Source: MAG-120802 sp049430265
Lineage (GTDB): Bacteria; Actinomycetota; Actinomycetes; Nanopelagicales; Nanopelagicaceae
Assembly (NCBI GenBank): GCA_049430265.1
Contig: JBMTBW010000015.1
Coordinates: 1-18,279, forward strand
Length of the DNA stretch: 18,279 nt
Reading direction: 5' to 3'
Positions 7,260 to 14,941 of this stretch are shown here, in pieces (position 1 is the first letter of the stretch; every line of letters starts with the position of its first letter). Under the pieces are notes generated by a model. The model was not told where the DNA came from and did no database searches. It saw nothing but the letters and a program-made list of their open reading frames with translations. Both the position numbers and the translations under genes were made by a program.

Positions 7260-7269
7260 ACAGTAGACT
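7260..7269. promoter_or_regulatory. Overlapping divergent -10 boxes (two-way promoter) between SDR and NDH-2 genes
   Basis: ACAGTAGACT contains TACTGT on the minus strand (7265 to 7260) and TAGACT on the plus strand (7264-7269), sharing the central TA. The minus box has TTGGCC at 7289-7284, 18 bases upstream, and lies seven bases from ATG 7252, predicting a leaderless SDR mRNA. The plus box lies ten bases from the NDH-2 ATG at 7280, predicting a leader of only a few bases. The layout is the same as at 879-888. Confidence 0.52.
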
Positions 7270-7279
7270 TATCCACCTT

Positions 7280-8500
7280 ATGCGGCCAAAGGTAGTAATT
7301 CTGGGGGCAGGTTTTGGTGGGCTTACCGCTGCCCGCGCCCTGGATTCAATCGCCGATGTCACACTCGTTGACCGCCATAACTTTCAGACCTTTTTGCCTC
7401 TGCTATATCAGGTCTCCACTGCAGGTCTAGCAGCAGATCATGTCGCCTATCCCATCCGAGGCGCACTTAGAAAAACTAAAGTGAAGTTTCGTATGGGCTC
7501 GCCAATTTCAGTAGATCACAAAAATAAGAGCGTTAAATTAGATTCCAGTGAAGTTCTAGAATTTGATTATCTAATTGTGGCCCTAGGTTCTGCAACAAAT
7601 GACTTTGGAATAAAGGGTGTCTCCGAATATAGCCTTGGTATGAAGAGCGTGGGTGAGGCTCTAAATATTCGCTCTGAAATTATGCGTAGATTTGAAGATC
7701 TCTGTCGCTTTGAAGACGATACAAAGTTTTCCATTGCGGTCGTTGGTGGCGGGCCTACGGGAGTTGAGATGGCTGGCGCGATTGCAGAGTTAAAACGTGG
7801 CCCCCTAAATTCTGATAATGCTCAAGCTGCAAAAAATATTAGCGTCTATCTAATTGAAGCTGGTCCAAGGCTGCTGCCTTCCCTTTCTGAGAAGTTATCA
7901 ATTCGCACCAAAAAAGATCTAGAAAAATTGGGCGTAACCGTCCTAACTCAAGCTGCTGTGGCTGAAGTAAAACCAAGGCAGATTCTCTTTAGCGATGGAA
8001 CAAGCATTCCTGCTGAAGTAACTATCTGGGCAGCAGGTGTTAAGGGTGAGCCTGCTATGAAAGCGCTGGCACTTCCTCAAGATGGAATAAGAATTGCTGT
8101 TGATAAGAGCTTGCAGGTTAGTAATTATCCTTATGTTTTTGCAATTGGAGATATTGCCGGGGCAACAGGAAAAGATGGCAAGTATTTACCAATGGTTGCA
8201 CCTGTTGCTATGCAGCAAGCAAGATTTGTTGCAAAACAGATTTCAAGATTAGTTAAGAATGAGCAGCTAAAAGAGTTCTCTTATATAGATAAAGGCTCAA
8301 TGGCCACCATTGGCCGCCATAAAGCAGTAGTTGAAGTCAAAGGCCTGCGCCTTACTGGAACTATTGCTTGGTATGCCTGGCTCTGGCTTCATCTCTTTTA
8401 TCTCCTTGGCGGGCGCAACAAAATTGGAACGATGGCAGATTGGACTTGGAATTATTTAACTTTTGATCGCGGAAATCGTCACATCATGGATATTTCATGA
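7280..8500 (+). CDS. ndh: Type II NADH dehydrogenase (NDH-2), FAD-dependent
   Basis: A 406-residue single-subunit, non-proton-pumping NADH:quinone oxidoreductase of the cytoplasmic membrane face; it feeds electrons into the quinone pool. VVILGAGFGGLTAARAL at residues 5-21 binds FAD. VVGGGPTGVEMAGAIAEL near residue 154 binds NADH. The second FAD motif YVFAIGDIAG is near residue 287. PVAMQQARFVAKQ, starting at residue 308, carries the AxxxQQ-like quinone-site segment of NDH-2. The C-terminal IAWYAWLWLHLFYLLGGRNK should be the membrane-anchoring amphipathic helix. It has no Shine-Dalgarno and sits just after a TAGACT -10 box, divergent from the SDR gene. Its stop overlaps the start of the alpha/beta hydrolase by four bases (ATGA). 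A general pyridine nucleotide-disulphide oxidoreductase is the alternative reading, but the C-terminal anchor favours NDH-2. Confidence 0.9.
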   Translation: MRPKVVILGAGFGGLTAARALDSIADVTLVDRHNFQTFLPLLYQVSTAGLAADHVAYPIRGALRKTKVKFRMGSPISVDHKNKSVKLDSSEVLEFDYLIVALGSATNDFGIKGVSEYSLGMKSVGEALNIRSEIMRRFEDLCRFEDDTKFSIAVVGGGPTGVEMAGAIAELKRGPLNSDNAQAAKNISVYLIEAGPRLLPSLSEKLSIRTKKDLEKLGVTVLTQAAVAEVKPRQILFSDGTSIPAEVTIWAAGVKGEPAMKALALPQDGIRIAVDKSLQVSNYPYVFAIGDIAGATGKDGKYLPMVAPVAMQQARFVAKQISRLVKNEQLKEFSYIDKGSMATIGRHKAVVEVKGLRLTGTIAWYAWLWLHLFYLLGGRNKIGTMADWTWNYLTFDRGNRHIMDIS

Positions 8501-9291
8501 GTTATATCGATCTAAGGGGCCATCAGATCTGGCATCAGGAGTGGAGTAAAAGAAAAAAAGAACCACTATTGCTTCTCCACGGGGGTTTAAGTTCAACAAA
8601 GAGTTTTGCGCCAAAAATTCTTCCAAGTGTGAAAAGAACTCACCATAGTTATGGCTACGACAGAAGCGCCCATGGAAAAACAAAGGTGCGCAAGGGTTAC
8701 TACCACTTTAATTTCCAGCGAGATGAAGCTATTGCCTACATTGAAGATGTAATAAAGGGCCCAACGCACATAATTGGCCATAGCGATGGCGGAATTATCG
8801 GATTGATGGTGGCGATTGCAAGACCAGATTTAGTAAAGACACTAGTAGCAATTGGTGCAAATTATCACTTTGACTGCGGACTTAATCTTCAAACATTTAA
8901 TGGTCAAGTAGATGAGATTGAAAAAGATAAGTTTGCCCAGAGAACTGGCCAGCCAAGAGAACTTCTAGTTGAGATAACTGCCAAGGCTCATAAAGTCTGG
9001 GCAAGTGAGCCTAAGATGACTAAGAGAGAATTAAAGAAAATTAAGTGCTCTACCTTGATTTTAGCTGGCGATGATGAGCCATTTTCAACCGAACATACTG
9101 CATCACTTTATGAAGCAATTCCAGGGGCTCAGTTAGCAATACTTCCTGGCACATCCCATGCTGTTTTAAAAGAAAAACCTAAATTAGTGAAGCAAATATT
9201 GAAAGACTTCTATAAAAATCCAGGGATGCCGTTAACTCTCTCGCCAAATCGCAGGCTAAAACAAGGACTAGGAACCACTAGTAACTCTTAG
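8497..9291 (+). CDS. Alpha/beta hydrolase
   Basis: A 264-residue cytoplasmic serine hydrolase of the alpha/beta fold. LLLLHGGLSST is the oxyanion-hole segment near residue 25. GHSDGG is the nucleophile elbow with S96. AGDDEPF near residue 190 carries the likely acid (D192 or D193). GTSHAVLKEKP supplies the base, H221. No signal peptide or lid-domain signature is present, and the substrate (ester, lactone or C-C bond) is unknown. Translation is coupled to NDH-2 through an ATGA overlap; the functional reason for the pairing is unclear. Its last 24 bases are also the end of the convergent GMC oxidoreductase gene on the other strand. Confidence 0.88.
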   Translation: MSYIDLRGHQIWHQEWSKRKKEPLLLLHGGLSSTKSFAPKILPSVKRTHHSYGYDRSAHGKTKVRKGYYHFNFQRDEAIAYIEDVIKGPTHIIGHSDGGIIGLMVAIARPDLVKTLVAIGANYHFDCGLNLQTFNGQVDEIEKDKFAQRTGQPRELLVEITAKAHKVWASEPKMTKRELKKIKCSTLILAGDDEPFSTEHTASLYEAIPGAQLAILPGTSHAVLKEKPKLVKQILKDFYKNPGMPLTLSPNRRLKQGLGTTSNS

Positions 9292-10962
9292 CGCGCCATA
9301 GGCATGCTCTGGCACAAACGGTTTATTGGGAAGAACAGCGTTAATTCTTTTATATGGACTCTTTTGCGCCGGGCGAGGATCCAATTCTCCTTTATTGGGC
9401 CAGAGCGAAAATGCGCGTTCGGCTTGCGCCGTAATAGTTAGAGATGGATTAACTCCAAGGTTTGCAGTAAGGGCTGAGCCATCAACTACATGAAGGCTCG
9501 GATAATTCCAAACGCGGTGATATGGATCTATCACTCCCTTACTTTCATCACTTCCTATTACACAACCTCCGACAAAGTGAGCAGTAAAGGGAGCGCTAAT
9601 CAGATCGCCAACATGGCCACCAGCAATTCCGCCATATTTATCCGCAATTCTTCTTGCTACTTCATTTGCCGCTGGAATATATGTGGCATTTGGTCTATCA
9701 GCATCATTTTTAGAAGTTAAACGCCAGCCAAATAATCCCTTCTTTGAAGAGACTTTGATTGAGGAGTCCACATTCTGCATTACAAGTGCAATCACAGTTC
9801 TCTGGCTCCATCGTCGTACATCAAAAATCTTAAAAAACAATAAAGGATTTCTAATTGCATTTCTGATCCAATTTGCACGTCTCTGCTTAGCTGCGCTTCC
9901 ATCAGTCATAATCGTTTGAAGTAGGCCCATTAAGTTAGAGCCTCTGCCATATCTAACTGGCTCAACGTGGGTATTTTCATCAGGAAAAAATGATGAGGTG
10001 ATCGCAGCACCTTTTGAGAAGTCAATTGCGCTATTTCTAGGCATTATGGCCCCTGTTAACGCTTCAGAGTTAGTCCTAGATAAGCTGCCAAGAGTGGGTG
10101 AGAGCTTTGAAAGTAGTTGCTTATCTTTCATTTTATGAAGTAATTTTTGAGTGTTATAAGTTCCAGCTGCTAGAACTAAATCTTGAGCGATAAATACTTT
10201 TTTTCTACCAAACCAAGATGAGCTTCCTCTGGCACTTATCTTCCAATCTCCATTTTCAACCTGTTCAAAGCTCTCAACGGTTAGCTCTGGAAAGACTATT
10301 GCTCCTGCTTTTTCAGCAAGACCTAAGTAATTCTTTGGCAGAGTGTTCTTAGCATTAAAGCGACAACCTGTCATACATCCACCACATTGTTGGCAGCCAT
10401 GGCGATCTGGTCCTACCCCGCCAAAATATGGATCTTTTTCTAATACTTTAGGCCCGGAACCAAAGTGCACGCCAAGAGGCGCCATTTTAAAACTGCTGCC
10501 AACTCCCATCTCATGGGCAACATCTTTCATTGCCTGATCAGAGGCAGAGAAATAAGGATTTTGCGTGACTCCTAATACTCTTGATGCTTGATCAAACCAA
10601 GGCGTTAATTCAGATTTCCAATCAGTTATGCCTGCCCATTGTTTATCTTCAAAATATGAATCAGGTGGGGTGTATAAAGTATTTGCATAAACTAAAGAAC
10701 CGCCACCAACTCCTGCTCCTGCCAAAATCAAAACATCGGGCAGGGCATGAATCCGTTGAATTCCTCTCAAACCTAAACGCGGTGCATAGAGAAATCTAGA
10801 TAGTCTCCAAGAAGTTTTAGGAAAGTCTTTATCTTCAAATCTTCGCCCTGCTTCAATGACAGCGACTCGATAACCTTTTTCTACTAAACGCAGGGCCGCA
10901 ACCGATCCACCAAAGCCAGATCCGACGATAACAACATCGAATTCCTGCTCTTTGCTAGCCAT
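9268..10962 (-). CDS. GMC-family FAD oxidoreductase, cholesterol-oxidase-like, with a four-cysteine motif
   Basis: About 564 residues. VVIVGSGFGGSVAALRL near residue 9 is the FAD-binding Rossmann loop. The GMC N-terminal signature appears as AGAGVGGGSLVYANTLYTPP near residue 80. The C-terminal HFVGGCVIG and NPSLTITAQAERA supply the active-site His and Asn region of GMC enzymes. CQQCGGCMTGC (C190, C193, C196, C200) has the spacing of a [4Fe-4S] ferredoxin site; this insert is shared by cholesterol-oxidase-like actinobacterial homologues. The enzyme should oxidise an alcohol on a sterol or other lipid-like substrate, unproven. No Tat or Sec signal is visible, so it is likely cytoplasmic or peripheral. 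An upstream in-frame ATG at 10983 exists, but ATG 10962 (MASKEQEF) lies seven bases after TAGCCT and gives a normal N-terminus. Confidence 0.88.
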   Translation of the reverse strand: MASKEQEFDVVIVGSGFGGSVAALRLVEKGYRVAVIEAGRRFEDKDFPKTSWRLSRFLYAPRLGLRGIQRIHALPDVLILAGAGVGGGSLVYANTLYTPPDSYFEDKQWAGITDWKSELTPWFDQASRVLGVTQNPYFSASDQAMKDVAHEMGVGSSFKMAPLGVHFGSGPKVLEKDPYFGGVGPDRHGCQQCGGCMTGCRFNAKNTLPKNYLGLAEKAGAIVFPELTVESFEQVENGDWKISARGSSSWFGRKKVFIAQDLVLAAGTYNTQKLLHKMKDKQLLSKLSPTLGSLSRTNSEALTGAIMPRNSAIDFSKGAAITSSFFPDENTHVEPVRYGRGSNLMGLLQTIMTDGSAAKQRRANWIRNAIRNPLLFFKIFDVRRWSQRTVIALVMQNVDSSIKVSSKKGLFGWRLTSKNDADRPNATYIPAANEVARRIADKYGGIAGGHVGDLISAPFTAHFVGGCVIGSDESKGVIDPYHRVWNYPSLHVVDGSALTANLGVNPSLTITAQAERAFSLWPNKGELDPRPAQKSPYKRINAVLPNKPFVPEHAYGALRVTSGS

Positions 10963-10969
10963 AGCGATA

Positions 10970-10997
10970 AGGCTACAACGCACCTTCTCAAAGGCAA
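10970..10997 (-). promoter_or_regulatory. Promoter of the GMC oxidoreductase, predicted leaderless
   Basis: On the minus strand TTGCCT (10997-10992) is followed after 16 bases by TAGCCT (10975-10970), and seven bases later by ATG 10962. The same -35 hexamer, TTGCCT, precedes the DUF3027 gene. This placement decides the start at 10962 over 10983, because the box would fall inside a longer reading frame. Confidence 0.55.
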
Positions 10998-11033
10998 TCT
11001 TTTATTTTTTAAATGAGGAATTAAGCAATTAGA

Positions 11034-11108
11034 TGGAGCCCCCCGTCAGGATTGAACTGACGACCTTCCGCTTACAAGGCGGATGCTCTACCACTGAGCT
11101 AGGGAGGC
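11034..11108 (-). tRNA. tRNA-Thr (anticodon TGT)
   Basis: The minus strand folds as a full cloverleaf of 75 bases including an encoded CCA. The acceptor is GCCTCCC with GGGGGGC, with one T-G wobble. The D arm is GCTC/GAGC with a short loop, the anticodon arm TCCGC/GCGGA, and the T arm GTCAG/CTGAC with loop TTCAATC. The seven-base anticodon loop is CTTGTAA, giving TGT, which reads ACA threonine codons and possibly other ACN codons. It lies in the divergent gap between the GMC oxidase and the beta-galactosidase. An isolated A/T-rich stretch follows, with no clear terminator hairpin. Confidence 0.95.
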
Positions 11109-11122
11109 GTTTTCAGCGAGTA

Positions 11123-11152
11123 AGTATGGCATTGAGCAAGAAAATGGAACAA
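11123..11152 (-). promoter_or_regulatory. Candidate promoter of tRNA-Thr
   Basis: On the minus strand TTGTTC (11152-11147), 18 bases, then CATACT (11128-11123). This would place the transcription start a few bases before the tRNA 5' end. Both hexamers deviate from consensus, so the call is tentative. No comparable box or ribosome site is visible for the divergent beta-galactosidase in the same gap. Confidence 0.35.
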
Positions 11153-11162
11153 TGCGCCAACC

Positions 11163-14156
11163 ATGCCAACGCCAATCTGGTCTAGCCCTGAGACTACCTC
11201 AGTTAATCGCTTGCCTATGCTCAATATCGCCCATCTGATGAGTATTTCTCTTGATGGCGTTTGGAATTTTCAATTATTAGATCGAGCTGATCAAGAGCCA
11301 AGTAAGAGATGGCAGAGCATCACAGTTCCAGGGCTTTGGACCATGGTTGATGGCGAGCAACCCTTTGGCGATAAGCCGATCTATACCAATACCCAGATGC
11401 CCTTTGATCAACTGCCACCAAGTGTTCCACTTGATAATCCAACTGGAATCTATGAGCGAGAGTTCTCACTTCCCTCATCTTGGAAGAATAAAAGAGTTGT
11501 TCTATCAATTGGGGGATTTGAATCCCTAGCAATCCTTACCATAAATGGCAAAGAGGTAGGAGTTGCTAAAGACTCTCGCCTAGCATCGGAATTTGATATT
11601 ACAGATTTTATTACCAATGGTTCAAATAAAGTTCAGATCAGAGTCATTAAATGGTCTGATTCAACATTTATTGAAGATCAAGATCAATGGTGGCATGGCG
11701 GGATTACAAGATCTGTAAAACTATTTGCTACCGAGTATGTATTTATTGAAAGGCTCTATGCCACCCCAGGGCTTGAAAAAAATAATAAAGTTGGAACTCT
11801 TAAAATCAGAGCTCATATCAATTCAATTAATGAAGAAGAGATTGCTGGATACCGACTCAAGGTAAAAGTCATTGGAGTAAAGGGCGCTGAGGCAAGTGCA
11901 ACGGTTACCAATCGCAAAGCGCCAAATTGGACGCAAAAAAGTGCGACTGAAAAGCAAGCAGGAGATGATTTCTTTCTAGGCACCTACTGGGATGGCAATA
12001 TGCCTAAGGATAAATATCTGGCATATCTAGCAACTGAGCCAATAATTCCAGGGCCATTAGAACTAAACATTAGAGTGCCAAACATCTCCCCTTGGTCTGC
12101 TGAATCGCCAAGCCTTTATGACGTTGAGTATCAGTTAATTGATCCCTCTGGCCAAGTAATTGAGGTCACTACGCAGAGAATTGGCTTTAGAAGCGTTGAG
12201 ATCAAAGGATGTGACCTGCTAGTAAATGGCGCACGCGTGATGATCTACGGCATCAATCGCCATGATTTCAATCGCAGAAGCGGGCGGGTGTTAAGCCGAG
12301 ATTTGATGCGACAGGATTTATTGGAACTTAAGCGATGGAACTTTAATGCCATTCGCACCTCACACTACCCAAATGATCCAGCTTTTCTTGATCTCTGTGA
12401 CGAGCTTGGTTTCTATGTAGTAGGTGAGGCCAATATTGAATCTCATGCATTCCAAAACACGCTCTGTGATGATCAGAAATATCTAAATGCTTGGGTTGAT
12501 CGAGTTGCCAGAATGATTCAACGAGATATCCATCATCCATCGGTGATTCTCTGGTCTCTTGGCAATGAATCAGGCTCTGGAATTAATCATCGAGCTGCAG
12601 CTGCATATGCTAGAAGTTTTGACCCTACTCGCCCACTGCATTATGAAGGTGCGATTAGAGGAAATTGGACTAAAGGACATGACATCACAGATGTCGTAGT
12701 TCCTATGTATCCAGATATCTCAGCGATTATCTCTTATGCAAAGTCTAAAAAAGCAGATCGCCCTCTAATTATGTGTGAGTACTCCCATGCCATGGGAAAT
12801 AGCAATGGAACCTTAGCCGAATACTGGCAAGCAATTCATAACCTTCCTGCTCTACAAGGCGGTTTTATCTGGGAGATGTGGGATCACGGACTAGATCAAA
12901 GACTGGAAGATGGAAGTATCCGCTCGGCTTATGGCGGCGACTTTGGTGAAGCTAAACACGATGGCAACTTCTGCTGCGATGGAATGTTCTTTCCTGATCG
13001 AAGCCCAAAGCCTGCTTTAAGTGAATTTAAATATATTGCCTCGCCAATTGAGATAAAGGCAAAGAATTTAAAGAGTGGAAGATTTGAGATTTTTAATAAG
13101 AACTTCTTTGTAAATCTCTCAGATTACAAGCTTAAATATGAAGTAACAGTTAATGGAAAGGCCTCCTCATCTGGCGAGGTAAAGCTAGGGCTAGTAAAAC
13201 CCCGTCAATCAAAGCCCTTTACCCTGCCTGCTCAAGTATTAAAGGGTGATGGATCAGTCGGTGAGCGCTTTATCAACTTCTCACTCACACTTGCTAGTAG
13301 TAAGCCTTGGGCTCATATTGGCCATGAAGTCACCTGGGAGCAGATAGCACTTGTTTCAAAGCCACTACCAAAGATAAAAAGCGCTAAGGCCAAAATCCAA
13401 TACGTTAATTCTCAAGGCCAGATTCAAGTTCCATTTGGACAGATAGCTCCTGCGCTAACGCTCTGGAGAGCGCCAACAGATAATGACTTGATTGGCCATA
13501 TCTCCCAAAAATGGGATGAGTGGGGCGTTAGAAAGTTAGAGCTAGAGAGCTCTAAGGTGGTGCGCACCTCAACTAATACCAAGATAACAAATCTCTGGAG
13601 GGCTCAAGGTGGAGCTGCTATTAAGCATATTCAACTTGTTGAAAGCGTTGATTCAGGATTTAGAGTTAGTGAAACTGTAACTCTTCCAAAAGAGCTAAAT
13701 GATCTAGGAAGAGTTGGTATCAACTTTGAGGTAGATGGAGCGCTAAATAACTTCACCTACTTTGGTATTGGGCCAAATGAGACTGCTCCAGATAGAAAGA
13801 TTGGAAAGGTTCATCGCTATAGCTCAACTGTTGACCAGCAATATGTGCCATATGTAAAGCCACAGGAAAATGGCGGACATATGGGGATGCGCTGGTTTAG
13901 CCTGACTAATCAAAGCGGCCACGGACTCTATTTCCAATTAGATAAACCAAGAATGGTCACTGTCACCCCTATGCGCTCTGAAGATCTAGCAAATGCCACC
14001 CATAACGTATTTGTTAATCCTTGTGGAAATACAGTTATCACTATCGATGGAGCACATCGCGGAATTGGGACTGCCTCTTGTGGGCCAGATACTCTTGCAA
14101 AGTACTTAATTAAGCCTGGAACTTATAAATGGAGCTGGAGCGTAGTTACTTTTTAA
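11163..14156 (+). CDS. lacZ: Beta-galactosidase, glycoside hydrolase family 2 (LacZ type)
   Basis: A complete 997-residue enzyme, close to the length of E. coli LacZ. In order: an N-terminal sugar-binding jelly-roll (from WSSPETTSVNRLP and SLDGVWNF), an immunoglobulin-like domain, a TIM barrel from about residue 350, and a C-terminal small-chain (Bgal_small_N) domain. The GH2 signatures are present: YGINRHDFNRRSGR, then WSLGNESGSG with the acid/base E469, and IMCEYSHAMGNSNG with the nucleophile E539. It hydrolyses terminal beta-D-galactosides by a retaining mechanism. No signal peptide is present, so the substrate must enter the cell. There is no sugar transporter, regulator or galactose-pathway gene nearby. 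The start is the one that keeps the conserved PE-NRLP N-terminus; no Shine-Dalgarno is visible. The stop TAA shares TTAA (14153-14156) with the stop of the convergent SGNH hydrolase. Confidence 0.96.
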   Translation: MPTPIWSSPETTSVNRLPMLNIAHLMSISLDGVWNFQLLDRADQEPSKRWQSITVPGLWTMVDGEQPFGDKPIYTNTQMPFDQLPPSVPLDNPTGIYEREFSLPSSWKNKRVVLSIGGFESLAILTINGKEVGVAKDSRLASEFDITDFITNGSNKVQIRVIKWSDSTFIEDQDQWWHGGITRSVKLFATEYVFIERLYATPGLEKNNKVGTLKIRAHINSINEEEIAGYRLKVKVIGVKGAEASATVTNRKAPNWTQKSATEKQAGDDFFLGTYWDGNMPKDKYLAYLATEPIIPGPLELNIRVPNISPWSAESPSLYDVEYQLIDPSGQVIEVTTQRIGFRSVEIKGCDLLVNGARVMIYGINRHDFNRRSGRVLSRDLMRQDLLELKRWNFNAIRTSHYPNDPAFLDLCDELGFYVVGEANIESHAFQNTLCDDQKYLNAWVDRVARMIQRDIHHPSVILWSLGNESGSGINHRAAAAYARSFDPTRPLHYEGAIRGNWTKGHDITDVVVPMYPDISAIISYAKSKKADRPLIMCEYSHAMGNSNGTLAEYWQAIHNLPALQGGFIWEMWDHGLDQRLEDGSIRSAYGGDFGEAKHDGNFCCDGMFFPDRSPKPALSEFKYIASPIEIKAKNLKSGRFEIFNKNFFVNLSDYKLKYEVTVNGKASSSGEVKLGLVKPRQSKPFTLPAQVLKGDGSVGERFINFSLTLASSKPWAHIGHEVTWEQIALVSKPLPKIKSAKAKIQYVNSQGQIQVPFGQIAPALTLWRAPTDNDLIGHISQKWDEWGVRKLELESSKVVRTSTNTKITNLWRAQGGAAIKHIQLVESVDSGFRVSETVTLPKELNDLGRVGINFEVDGALNNFTYFGIGPNETAPDRKIGKVHRYSSTVDQQYVPYVKPQENGGHMGMRWFSLTNQSGHGLYFQLDKPRMVTVTPMRSEDLANATHNVFVNPCGNTVITIDGAHRGIGTASCGPDTLAKYLIKPGTYKWSWSVVTF

Positions 14157-14929
14157 GGCTTCCAAATAGTTGGCGCTGGATATTTAGGGCTTCGTCCATC
14201 TCCTGATGATTTCCCTCTAATCCTTCTTATCGCCCAGGGAATTCCATAGAGAATAAACCAGCGAAGATTTTGCTTGATTTGATCTACCAAAGGCAGTTTT
14301 ACTGGCGGTGGCAGAGGCGTTCGCCAGCTTGAATCATGAGGAAGATTTAATCTGGCTAAGACTGCTTGAGCAACGCGATAATGTCCAAGAGAATTTAAGT
14401 GAAGGCGATCTTCATGGATAAAACCTGGATGGCGCCAGGAACTTTCTTGATTTGGATCTAACAAGATAGCGCCAACTTCGCTAGCTATTTTTCGCACATT
14501 TGCATTGAATGCTTCAAATCTCAATTTCCAAACCTTTGCTGCGCGAGTCTTAGCACCTGAATCCTCTAGGACACAAAAGAGCATAACTGTTGCTCCGCTT
14601 TTAATAAGTGCGCGCACTGCTTGGTCATACTCTGCAAAGGTTTTGACTGGATCATATTTTGGTCTAATTACATCATTGGCTCCAGCATGAAAGGAGATAA
14701 TTGTGCTTGGCCCATTAACTAAACCAATGGCTACTGGAACTTGTTCTCTTAAAACTTGGCCAACTTTTTTTCCTCGTATTGCAAGATTTGCATAGGTGAA
14801 GTTCTCATAATTTTTGGCCATCTCATCAGCTACGCGATCAGCCCAACCACGGTAATTACCTTTAATCTTCTCATCCTGCATGCCTTCAGTCATTGAATCA
14901 CCGAGTGCGATAAAGCGGTTATAAGTCAT
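14153..14929 (-). CDS. SGNH/GDSL hydrolase
   Basis: A 258-residue esterase or lipase-like serine hydrolase. Block I is ALGDSMTEG with nucleophile S12. The block II/III region contains AGANDV, and the C-terminal EDRLHLNSLGH carries the Asp-x-x-His pair near residue 173. There is no signal peptide. The C-terminal 45 residues, with the amphipathic LRWFILYGIPWAIRRIRGKS and then SSGDGRSPKYP, are an extension I associate with a conserved actinobacterial subgroup; membrane-surface contact is possible. The natural substrate is unknown. The start is supported by AAGGA six bases before the ATG, immediately after the rlmB stop codon, nine bases away. It is therefore the last gene of the ispDF-cysS-rlmB operon. 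Its stop overlaps that of lacZ. Confidence 0.9.
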   Translation of the reverse strand: MTYNRFIALGDSMTEGMQDEKIKGNYRGWADRVADEMAKNYENFTYANLAIRGKKVGQVLREQVPVAIGLVNGPSTIISFHAGANDVIRPKYDPVKTFAEYDQAVRALIKSGATVMLFCVLEDSGAKTRAAKVWKLRFEAFNANVRKIASEVGAILLDPNQESSWRHPGFIHEDRLHLNSLGHYRVAQAVLARLNLPHDSSWRTPLPPPVKLPLVDQIKQNLRWFILYGIPWAIRRIRGKSSGDGRSPKYPAPTIWKP

Positions 14930-14941
14930 TACAAATCCTTA
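14930..14941 (-). promoter_or_regulatory. Ribosome binding site of the SGNH hydrolase overlapping the rlmB stop
   Basis: The minus-strand sequence TTAAGGATTTGTAATG places the rlmB stop TAA directly onto an AAGGA ribosome site six bases before ATG 14929. This supports operon membership and re-initiation by the same ribosomes. Confidence 0.6.

Noticed and set aside
10984..11033. A terminator hairpin behind tRNA-Thr
   Set aside because: The stretch is A/T-rich with a run of T/A, but no stable inverted repeat precedes it.
11034..11162. Integration (att) site at tRNA-Thr bringing in lacZ
   Set aside because: lacZ lies on the 5' side of the tRNA, whereas integrases normally use the 3' end; no integrase gene and no repeat of the tRNA 3' end was found in the window.
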